In this document: in pieces, positions 1 to 5,786 of the stretch
Numbering within the stretch: position 1 is the stretch's first letter
Layout of the letters: each line of letters starts with the position of its first letter
Assembly (NCBI GenBank): GCA_964408955.1
Contig: CAYPBK010000077.1
Coordinates: 1-5,917 of the forward strand
Length of the DNA: 5,917 nucleotides
Reading direction: 5' to 3'
Source of the DNA: JAAYKT01 sp964408955
GTDB taxonomy: Bacteria > Bacillota > Clostridia > Lutisporales > Lutisporaceae
The notes under the pieces: model-generated
What the model saw: the letters and a program-made list of their open reading frames with translations, nothing else
Database searches by the model: none
What the model was told of the DNA's origin: nothing
Program-made: the position numbers and the translations under genes

Positions 1-935
1 ATGTTCTTTTTCTTAGCACCTATAGCTTTTCTTATACCTATTTCTTTTGTTCTCTCGGTGACAGATACCAGCATTATATTCATAATTCCAATTCCCCCCA
101 CTATGAGGGATATGGCAGCTATCCCGCCCAAAACCATCATCATCGAGTCTGTTACTTGATTTAAGGTGTCAAGCATTTGGGATTGATCGAATACACTATA
201 GGCATTGTTATTTTTGTAAATATTATATAGGAAACTTTCCAGTCGCTCCATGGCTATTTTAACTTTTTCGCCTTCTGTAGCTTCTACAGAAAAATTTCTT
301 ATAGCTGCGTTGCCTATAACAAGGCGCGAAGCTGTTATGGGAATTATTATTTGATCGTCATCGGAGCGCACAGCGCCGCTTCCTCTTTCCTCCAGCACTC
401 CAGCTACTTTGAATATTTCGCCTTTAATTTTTATTTTTTCTCCCACTGGGTTTTGATTATCAAAAAGTTCATTGACTATTGCCGTGCCTACTAAAGCAAC
501 ATTTTGTCTATATTCCACATCAAAGGCAAGGATGAATCTGCCGGAGGTAACATGTACATTTCTTATACTTTCGTATTCAGGAGTTGTGGCTATTATTGTA
601 GTATCCATGTTTTTTGTACCGTATTTGACTTTGGCGGTAACACTGGATTGAGGAGCAACAGCCGAAATAATATCCGAGTTATTATTTGCGAACTCCTTTA
701 AATCTTCATAGGTGATATTTCTATTGCTGTTTCGTCCCATAATATTTATTTGTATCAAATTTGTACCCAGCTTTTGTATTGAATCTGTTATGTTCTTTGT
801 GCTGCCTTGGGCAAAAGCTACTGCAGATATAACGGAGGCAACTCCTATAATAACTCCCAGCATAGTGAGGAAGGATCTTCCTTTGTTTGATTGAATGCTC
901 TTATTGGCCATTTTGAATGCCTGTATAAATCCCAT
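1..935 (-). CDS. MacB/FtsX-type ABC transporter permease (C-terminus cut off by window edge)
   Basis: Membrane subunit of the ABC efflux pump encoded by this operon. The 311 residues present read without a break. A short cytoplasmic N-terminus with the family motif SNKGRSFLTMLGVIIGV leads into TM1 (about residues 20-42). A large extracellular domain follows (about 44-262), containing the MacB-type stretches GRF, ALVG, NPVGEKI and FKVAGVL. TM2 (about 266-290) ends in GGIGIMNIMLVSVTER, followed by the cytoplasmic coupling segment TKEIGIRKAIGAKK. This order is diagnostic of MacB/YknZ-like permeases, which have four TM helices and are usually about 400 residues, so the last two helices lie off the left edge. 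The ATG at 935-933 directly follows the ATPase stop (938-936) and has a strong GAGGAGG site (944-950) with 8-nt spacing, so translation is probably coupled. The family is typically associated with export of peptides, antibiotics or other amphiphiles; the substrate here is unknown. Confidence 0.95.
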   Translation of the reverse strand, partial: MGFIQAFKMANKSIQSNKGRSFLTMLGVIIGVASVISAVAFAQGSTKNITDSIQKLGTNLIQINIMGRNSNRNITYEDLKEFANNNSDIISAVAPQSSVTAKVKYGTKNMDTTIIATTPEYESIRNVHVTSGRFILAFDVEYRQNVALVGTAIVNELFDNQNPVGEKIKIKGEIFKVAGVLEERGSGAVRSDDDQIIIPITASRLVIGNAAIRNFSVEATEGEKVKIAMERLESFLYNIYKNNNAYSVFDQSQMLDTLNQVTDSMMMVLGGIAAISLIVGGIGIMNIMLVSVTERTKEIGIRKAIGAKKKN

Positions 936-1613
936 CTATATCGCCTCCTCTTTTTCATTTATTTCTCCGTCATTAATTCTAATGATTCTATGGGCTTGGT
1001 TGGCGATATGATTATCGTGGGTTATGAGAATTACTGTGCTGCCATGGGAATTTAAATTTTTTAAAACATTCATTATTTCTTTCCCTGTCGTTGTATCCAA
1101 ATTTCCCGTCGGCTCATCGGCGAGGATGATAGGAGGATTATTTACCAAAGCCCGGGCTATTGCCACTCTTTGCTGTTGACCTCCGGAAAGCTCATTAGGC
1201 TTGTGATGCAGTCTGTCTTTTAAGCCCATCATTTCCAATGCTGCCATTACTCTTTTTAATCTTTCCTTACCTCCAATTCCATTATAAATAAGGGGAAGCT
1301 CAACATTTTCGTAGGCTGTTAGCTTTTGTATAAGGTTAAAGCTTTGAAAGATGAATCCAATATGGTTATTCCTTATGTCAGCCAGTTCATCATCTTTTAA
1401 ATCGTTTATTTCAACATTATCTAAAATGTAAGTGCCTGAGGTAGGTATATCAAGGCATCCCATCATATTCATGAGTGTTGACTTGCCGGAGCCTGATGGC
1501 CCGATGATGGCAACAAATTCACCTTTTTCTATATTTAAAGTTATATTTTTTAACGCTTGTATTTCAATTTCATTCATTTTATAGGTTCTATACATATTAT
1601 TTATTGAAATCAT
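936..1613 (-). CDS. ABC transporter ATP-binding protein, MacB/LolD/YknY-like
   Basis: Cytoplasmic ATPase that powers the pump, working as a dimer with the adjacent permease. Numbered from the start chosen here (225 residues), it shows Walker A GPSGSGKS (38-45), a Q-loop in FIFQSFNL (Q90), the signature LSGGQQQR (142-149), Walker B ILADEP with catalytic E167, the D-loop GNLD (170-173) and the switch histidine in ITHD (H199). Every catalytic element is intact and the length is normal for the family. A longer reading from an ATG at 1634-1632 (232 residues) overlaps the adaptor stop as ATGA, but that ATG has only a weak purine stretch upstream. The ATG at 1613-1611 has a GGGAGG site 10 nt upstream and gives the usual N-terminus (MISINNMYRTYKM), so I prefer it. 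The gene lies between the adaptor and the permease, in the same order as Bacillus yknX-yknY-yknZ. Confidence 0.95.
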   Translation of the reverse strand: MISINNMYRTYKMNEIEIQALKNITLNIEKGEFVAIIGPSGSGKSTLMNMMGCLDIPTSGTYILDNVEINDLKDDELADIRNNHIGFIFQSFNLIQKLTAYENVELPLIYNGIGGKERLKRVMAALEMMGLKDRLHHKPNELSGGQQQRVAIARALVNNPPIILADEPTGNLDTTTGKEIMNVLKNLNSHGSTVILITHDNHIANQAHRIIRINDGEINEKEEAI

Positions 1614-1623
1614 GTTATCAAAG

Positions 1624-1629
1624 CCTCCC
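1624..1629 (-). promoter_or_regulatory. Ribosome binding site supporting the downstream ATPase start
   Basis: The minus strand reads GGGAGG here, 10 nt before the ATG at 1613-1611. It lies inside the longer alternative ATPase reading and immediately upstream of the adaptor stop codon (1633-1631). It favours the shorter ATPase, although a ribosome terminating on the adaptor could also restart at the overlapping ATGA at 1634-1631. Confidence 0.6.
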
Positions 1630-1630
1630 G

Positions 1631-3601
1631 TCATCTTCTTTGTCCGCCGGGCATGCTGAAAGGCATACCTCCTTGCATTCCGCCGCCTCCGGTAAATCTA
1701 TTTTGCGTGCTGTTTGAGGTTCCTGATGAGCCGTATGATTGAGGGAGTATTATTATTTCTCTTTCCTTTAGACCTTGTATGATTTCAATATATTCATCAT
1801 TATTAATTCCAATCTTTACTACCTTTGCAATTGCACCTTGATAGTAACCTTCTCCTTTAATTATATTGCTGGAAGGTCCTTCAGACGACGGTAATTGCAG
1901 TGTTTCTTGCGGTCTTTGAGGTTCTTCTATGTTCAGTGGTTCTTTAGATTCTTGGGACTCCTTAGACCCCTGAGATATTTCTGATTGCTGAGGTCTTTGC
2001 GTATCCTGGGTTTGTCGCTCTCTTCGGGAGAATCCTGCTTCTGTTTCCTCAAAGTCTTCGTTACTTCTTTGGCTTCTTCTTGGAGCTGATTGCCTGTTTT
2101 CATCGTTATATTCCCACTGGGCATCAAGGCTCTCCTCTGGATTTTCTTCTGTTTCATCACTTTTTACATATACTATGCTGACAGGACCTCTTTTTTGCAC
2201 CGCTTCTATAGGCACATATAAAACATCCTTCTTCTCATTAACAATGATTTCACCGTTTACATTCATACCGGCTTTTAAATCCTTGTTACTTTTTAATAGC
2301 TGAACGGTGACAGGATATGTCGAGACACCGTTGTTTGGCGTCCCTTCCAGCGCAATTTTTGTAACAATGCCTTCTAAAGGAGTTGTGTTAGTTTCAGTCA
2401 AGGCATCAACGGTAATATTCACTTTTTGGTTTGTTTGTATTGCGGCGATGTCTAATTCATCTACGGAAATTTGAAACTCCATTAAATCGTAATTGGATAC
2501 TTTAAAAAGAGTCTGGCCGGACTTAACATTGTCACCTTTGCTAATGCTTTCTATTGCTAGGGTTCCGTCTATGGGTGAATATACTTTATATTGAGTTATT
2601 TTATCCTTTGAATATGCAAGCTGGTTTTCCATATCCTCCTGATTTAGTTTCTTTGTTTCTAATTCTATGGAGAGATCTGAATTTTCAATTTGGGCAAGGG
2701 TTTCTCCTTTTTTCGCAAACTGACCTAAATTTGCATTAAGCATAGTTATTATGCCACCTGTTTCTGTTTTTACATTAATGCTTTCTCCATAGGAGAGCTT
2801 GGTATTTCCTATACTTTTTACTGTTTTGTTTTCCAGATTTATTTCCCCGCTGGCAATCATGGTATCATCGAATTGTCCGTTATTTTCTATTGTGAATTCA
2901 ACATTATAATTTCGAAGCTCTGATTCTGATTCCCCGGAGAAGCTGATATAGCTAATAGTACCCTCTGTAGTAATCATTTCGTCAAGAGTGCTGTTAAATA
3001 TGTATAAAGTAGCTTTTTGATTTATCTGAAGCTCATTACCATAGGAATCATAAAAGGGAAGAAGAAGTTTTAGCTTGCTTTTATCAGTTATTGTAAAGAT
3101 AATGCCGTCTTTACCAACAGTATCTCCTTCCTTGAACTTAACCTCTGTAATTTCACCGGAAATGGGAGCAATGATATTACCGCTTCCCAAGGATTTAAGT
3201 AGCTGCTCAATAGATAATCTTCCTTGGGCTATATTGTTTTCAATCTTTTTTAAATCCAGCTCTGCTTCACGACTGTCAATCTCTGCTAATAGATCACCTG
3301 CTTTAACTAGCTCTCCATCTTTAAAATATATTCTAGAGATTCTCCCTTCAACAGTTGATAGGATGTCGGAGGTGCTGGAGGAAGCTAATGTGCCTGAGCC
3401 GTTTATGGCAACCTTTAAATCTCCTCGCCTTACAATTGCCGTTTGTTGCTCTATCTGTGGTTTTTCAGTAAACCTTGGCTTAACATAATATATGCCGATA
3501 TAAATAACCAAGGCTGCCAGTATAAAAACTAATAGTATTTTTTTGTTAAATAGCTTTTTCTTTTTAGATTTTATTATTGTTAGGGTGTTAATACTTTCCA
3601 A
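1631..3601 (-). CDS. Membrane-fusion/adaptor protein (HlyD/MacA/YknX-like) of the ABC pump, with duplicated core
   Basis: Membrane-anchored extracytoplasmic adaptor that partners the ABC permease. It has a lysine-rich cytoplasmic N-terminus, one TM anchor (about residues 20-40), then two successive adaptor cores. Core 1 (about 56-258) has a lipoyl half around TVEGRISRIYFKDGELVKAGD, a short hairpin, a second lipoyl half at APISGEITEVKFKEGD, and a beta-barrel. Core 2 (about 268-457) repeats this with GGIITMLNANLGQFAKKGET, a short coiled hairpin, SPIDGTLAIESISKGDNV and another barrel ending KAGMNVNGEI. The membrane-proximal domain starts at VPIEAVQKRG (463-472), is interrupted by a low-complexity segment (about 481-587), and resumes at VVKIGINNDEYIEIIQGLKE (594-613). 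The tail is Gly/Met-rich. At 656 residues it is far longer than YknX-type adaptors (just under 400). The start is TTG: there is no nearby in-frame ATG, and AGGAGGT lies 7 nt upstream. It is the first gene of the operon. Confidence 0.93.
   Translation of the reverse strand: MESINTLTIIKSKKKKLFNKKILLVFILAALVIYIGIYYVKPRFTEKPQIEQQTAIVRRGDLKVAINGSGTLASSSTSDILSTVEGRISRIYFKDGELVKAGDLLAEIDSREAELDLKKIENNIAQGRLSIEQLLKSLGSGNIIAPISGEITEVKFKEGDTVGKDGIIFTITDKSKLKLLLPFYDSYGNELQINQKATLYIFNSTLDEMITTEGTISYISFSGESESELRNYNVEFTIENNGQFDDTMIASGEINLENKTVKSIGNTKLSYGESINVKTETGGIITMLNANLGQFAKKGETLAQIENSDLSIELETKKLNQEDMENQLAYSKDKITQYKVYSPIDGTLAIESISKGDNVKSGQTLFKVSNYDLMEFQISVDELDIAAIQTNQKVNITVDALTETNTTPLEGIVTKIALEGTPNNGVSTYPVTVQLLKSNKDLKAGMNVNGEIIVNEKKDVLYVPIEAVQKRGPVSIVYVKSDETEENPEESLDAQWEYNDENRQSAPRRSQRSNEDFEETEAGFSRRERQTQDTQRPQQSEISQGSKESQESKEPLNIEEPQRPQETLQLPSSEGPSSNIIKGEGYYQGAIAKVVKIGINNDEYIEIIQGLKEREIIILPQSYGSSGTSNSTQNRFTGGGGMQGGMPFSMPGGQRR
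1841..2161 (-). other. Low-complexity charged linker inside the adaptor protein
   Basis: This stretch encodes adaptor residues about 481-587, rich in Glu, Gln, Ser, Arg and Pro (for example QGSKESQESKEPLNIEE and EEPQRPQETLQ) and probably disordered. It falls between IVYVKS and GAIAKVVKIG, which are adjacent strands of the membrane-proximal domain in ordinary adaptors of this family, so it looks like an insertion. The reading frame stays open on both sides, so it is part of the protein and not a frameshift scar. Confidence 0.75.
2231..3436 (-). repeat. Tandem protein-level duplication of the adaptor core
   Basis: Two units of the adaptor align element by element: unit 1 at 2828-3436 (residues about 56-258) and unit 2 at 2231-2800 (about 268-457). 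Matching pairs include GRISRIYFKDGELVKAGDLL with GIITMLNANLGQFAKKGETL, APISGEITEVKFKEGDTV with SPIDGTLAIESISKGDNV, and TTEGTISYISFSG with PLEGIVTKIALEG. Residue identity is low, so the duplication is old; I see no obvious nucleotide-level repeat. Confidence 0.7.
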
Positions 3602-3608
3602 ATTAGAT

Positions 3609-3615
3609 ACCTCCT
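3609..3615 (-). promoter_or_regulatory. Ribosome binding site for the TTG-started adaptor gene
   Basis: The minus strand reads AGGAGGT, 7 nt before the TTG at 3601-3599. The near-perfect match and spacing decide this start, since no in-frame ATG lies close by. Confidence 0.85.
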
Positions 3616-3637
3616 ATGAAGAAAATTTACAATTTTA

Positions 3638-3643
3638 ATTATA
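3638..3643 (-). promoter_or_regulatory. -10 box of the leftward efflux operon promoter
   Basis: The minus strand carries a perfect TATAAT. Transcription would start near 3631, giving a leader of about 30 nt before the TTG that includes the AGGAGGT site. With a 15-18 bp spacer the -35 position reads GAAATT, GGAAAT, AGGAAA or AAGGAA, none close to TTGACA. The promoter therefore looks activator-dependent. On the plus strand the overlapping TATAAA (3640-3645) could serve the regulator gene but also lacks a good -35. Confidence 0.55.
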
Positions 3644-3653
3644 AATAGTAAAT

Positions 3654-3681
3654 CTTAAAATTTCCTTAATGTATTGTTAAG
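3654..3681 (-). promoter_or_regulatory. Candidate response-regulator operator: three 11-bp-phased TTAA repeats
   Basis: Reading the minus strand, CTTAAC (3681-3676), ATTAAG (3670-3665) and TTTAAG (3659-3654) are separated by exactly 5 nt each, an 11-bp period. The last one ends 10 nt before the TATAAT at 3643-3638. OmpR/PhoB-family regulators are known to bind tandem direct repeats with about 11-bp period, and Bacillus PhoP uses TTAACA-like repeats with about 5-bp gaps overlapping the -35 region. I infer that the adjacent regulator (3715-4389) binds here, activating the pump operon and perhaps controlling itself. TTAA is common in AT-rich DNA, so the phasing and position carry the argument. 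Confidence 0.5.
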
Positions 3682-3714
3682 AATTTTGTCTTAGAATAAA
3701 GGAGAGGTGGTTTC

Positions 3715-4389
3715 ATGAGGTTACTATTAATTGAAGATGAAGTTGCATTATCTGATGCTTTAGTTTTTATACTTAAAAAGAAAGGCTACGAGGTTGATGC
3801 CGTTTATGATGGTATAAGCGGGGAAGAGATGGCAAAGACGGGGATTTATGATTTATTAATAATAGACAGAATGCTTCCCTATAAGGAAGGTGTAGAAATA
3901 ATTAAGGGTTTGAGAAAGGATGGCTCAGGCGTTCCTATATTGATTATTACAGCAAAGGATGGGGTTAAGGATAAGGTAGAGGGTCTTGATGCCGGCGCTG
4001 ATGATTATATTATCAAGCCTTTTTCTACGGATGAACTATTGGCGAGGATAAGAGCCTTATCCAGAAGACAAAGCGTCCTATCAGAGGAAAAGGCTGTAAA
4101 GGCAGGTAATGCCCGGTTATCACTCCTCCGCAAGGAGGTTGAGATAGGCAAGGAAGTTATAAAGCTGACCCTTAGGGAGTCTCAGCTTTTGGAATACCTT
4201 TTTAGAAATAAAAAGCAGGTTATAACGAGAGATCAGATAATAAACAGAGTATGGGGCTTTGATTCTGAGGTTGATATTAATATTGTAGAAATTTATATAC
4301 ATAATTTGCGTAAAAAGCTTTTATCTAAAGATTGCGGTTTTTCAATTGAAACCATTAGGGGAATAGGCTATTGCATTAAGGAGGATTAA
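3715..4389 (+). CDS. OmpR/PhoB-family response regulator
   Basis: DNA-binding transcription factor of 224 residues, full length for the family. The receiver domain (about 1-115) has the acidic pair E7/D8, phospho-acceptor D51 in IIDRMLP, T79 and K101 in IIKPF, all as required for phosphorylation. The winged-helix domain (about 128-222) shows LTLRESQLLEYL, the recognition helix region VEIYIHNLRKKL (191-202) and the wing motif TIRGIGYCI. The ATG is preceded by AAAGGAGAGGTGG, a strong but slightly extended ribosome site. It is transcribed divergently from the efflux operon and is followed one base later by its kinase, so the pair very probably forms one two-component system. The likely targets are the shared promoter region and the pump operon. 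The family also includes metal, phosphate and antimicrobial-peptide responders; the signal is unknown. Confidence 0.96.
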   Translation: MRLLLIEDEVALSDALVFILKKKGYEVDAVYDGISGEEMAKTGIYDLLIIDRMLPYKEGVEIIKGLRKDGSGVPILIITAKDGVKDKVEGLDAGADDYIIKPFSTDELLARIRALSRRQSVLSEEKAVKAGNARLSLLRKEVEIGKEVIKLTLRESQLLEYLFRNKKQVITRDQIINRVWGFDSEVDINIVEIYIHNLRKKLLSKDCGFSIETIRGIGYCIKED

Positions 4390-4390
4390 C

Positions 4391-5623
4391 ATGTTTAAGG
4401 GATTGAGGATAAAGCTGACTTTAATAAACATACTGGTTTTAAGCTTTATTCTGCTGTTTGTTTTTTCCGGCATATACATCTTAATGGAAAGAGGTATGAC
4501 AATGGATATCCAACGCACTTTGAGAATTATTTCAATGCAGGGCAGAATACCGGAGAGACAACCGGGAGGGCACCCCAGAAAGCCGATACAAGGAGGGTTC
4601 AACGCAAGCTTTGATTCTTCGGGAAATCTGGTTTCCACGGTTCAAAGCTCATCCTTGGAAGAAGCGGAGCTGGAAGCTTTATTGGATAAATCTCAAAAGA
4701 GTAAAAGAATCAGCGGAGATATTAAAATAAATAATGAAACCTATAGATTTATGAAATTTCCTTCACCGGAAGGCGGAGCCTTAACTATAGCATATTTGAA
4801 TATACAAAGAGAAAAAAGCTTTTTAGCGCAGCTGGCAACGATTTTTATAGTGATTGGTCTTGGGAGTATAGGGCTTTCCTTCTTTGGCAGCCTATTTATG
4901 GCGAACAAGGCTTTGATGCCAATAAAGGAAGCTTGGGAAAGGCAGAAAAATTTTATAACAGATGCATCCCACGAACTGCGGACGCCTCTTACATCTATAC
5001 AAACAAATCTTGAGGTTATACTGGATAATACCCGGGAAAGCGTGGATAGTCAGAGAAAATGGCTTAATAATATATTATCGGAGAATAAAAGAATGTCAAA
5101 GCTGGTGGATGATTTACTTTTAATTGCCCGAGCAGACTCCCAACAGGAGAAAATGATTATGTCACCCTTTTGCCTTAGCAAGGCTTTAAAGGAAGCGGCT
5201 TCACCTTATGAGCCTATAGGGGCTAAAAAGGATATAGCAGTTTTGCTAAGCTTGGATGAGGATGTAAATATAGTCGGTGATGAAACCCGTATAAAACAGT
5301 TGATTGTAATACTCCTTGACAATGCAATAAAGTATACTCCGGCAGGAGGAACTGTAACGCTTGAGCTTAAAGAGATTAACAATTCTGCCGAGATATATAT
5401 AAAGGATACAGGGGAGGGCATTGGATCAGGAGACAAGGATAAAATATTTGAAAGATTCTATAGGGTGGATAAGGCAAGGTCTAGGGGAAGCGGAGGCTCA
5501 GGCTTGGGACTGTCTATAGCCTATTGGATAGTGAAGGAGCACGGCGGCAGTATTAATGTTACTGATGCCAAGCCGGTGGGTTGTGTCTTTACAGTTGTTC
5601 TGCCTAAAAAAAGAGAAGGATAA
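4391..5623 (+). CDS. Membrane sensor histidine kinase
   Basis: Sensor partner of the regulator just upstream: it autophosphorylates on histidine and passes the phosphate to D51 of the regulator. Of 410 residues, TM1 is about 11-31, an extracellular segment of about 115 residues follows (32-146), and TM2 is about 147-169. The HisKA domain has the H-box DASHELRTPL (phospho-acceptor H194). The ATPase domain has the N-box around LLDNAIKYTP (N311), G1 DTGEGIG (339-345), F-box KIFERFYRVD (351-360) and G2 GSGLGL (369-374). All catalytic boxes are intact. Only about 25 residues separate TM2 from H194, so there is no complete HAMP domain. The extracellular segment includes a Pro/Arg/Gly-rich stretch (51-69) and matches no sensor fold I recognise. 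The ATG has AAGGAGG (4378-4384) 6 nt upstream, inside the end of the regulator gene, indicating coupled translation. Confidence 0.95.
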   Translation: MFKGLRIKLTLINILVLSFILLFVFSGIYILMERGMTMDIQRTLRIISMQGRIPERQPGGHPRKPIQGGFNASFDSSGNLVSTVQSSSLEEAELEALLDKSQKSKRISGDIKINNETYRFMKFPSPEGGALTIAYLNIQREKSFLAQLATIFIVIGLGSIGLSFFGSLFMANKALMPIKEAWERQKNFITDASHELRTPLTSIQTNLEVILDNTRESVDSQRKWLNNILSENKRMSKLVDDLLLIARADSQQEKMIMSPFCLSKALKEAASPYEPIGAKKDIAVLLSLDEDVNIVGDETRIKQLIVILLDNAIKYTPAGGTVTLELKEINNSAEIYIKDTGEGIGSGDKDKIFERFYRVDKARSRGSGGSGLGLSIAYWIVKEHGGSINVTDAKPVGCVFTVVLPKKREG

Positions 5624-5671
5624 GAGATTTTGTATAAGGAACCGGAGTAAAAAAGACATTTTATTAGCTTT

Positions 5672-5691
5672 GCCATAGATTTTACTATGGC
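5672..5691 (+). terminator. Probable rho-independent terminator of the two-component operon
   Basis: A perfect 7-bp inverted repeat, GCCATAG and CTATGGC, flanks a 6-nt loop (ATTTTA), about 48 nt after the kinase stop. It is followed by a T-rich but interrupted tail (TTATTTAATTTCTT). Position and shape fit an intrinsic terminator; the modest stem GC and broken T tract leave some doubt. Confidence 0.6.
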
Positions 5692-5764
5692 TTATTTAAT
5701 TTCTTATCATAATAATAAAAAAGAAACATAAATATGAATAAATCACCGTAATTTTAGTATTTTA

Positions 5765-5773
5765 TGTTACAAT
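5765..5773 (+). promoter_or_regulatory. Possible extended -10 promoter
   Basis: TG-n-TACAAT, one mismatch from an extended -10 element, lies about 75 nt after the terminator in very AT-rich DNA. The -35 position with a 17-bp spacer (ACCGTA) is poor, as is common for extended -10 promoters. Transcription would start near 5780 and run off the right edge through the region of complementary segments. Confidence 0.35.
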
Positions 5774-5786
5774 GATACTATAAAAG

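Noticed and set aside
504..894. Two plus-strand open frames opposite the permease
   Set aside because: They lie antisense to a continuous, clearly recognisable MacB-type permease frame, have odd compositions and no family features.
1933..2160. 75-residue minus-strand open frame within the adaptor
   Set aside because: It is an out-of-frame reading of the low-complexity linker, where biased codons keep a second frame open. The adaptor frame is continuous through it.
3075..3488. 137-residue plus-strand open frame opposite the adaptor
   Set aside because: It is antisense to the first adaptor core, which has clear lipoyl motifs; no convincing ribosome site or domain is seen.
3692..3697. TAGAAT as a -10 box for the regulator gene
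   Set aside because: Transcription would start near or within the ribosome site (3698-3709), leaving no usable leader, and the TTGTTA upstream is only 12 bp away.
4342..4638. 98-residue minus-strand open frame opposite the kinase start
   Set aside because: It is antisense to the regulator end and the kinase N-terminus, both well supported by motifs and ribosome sites.
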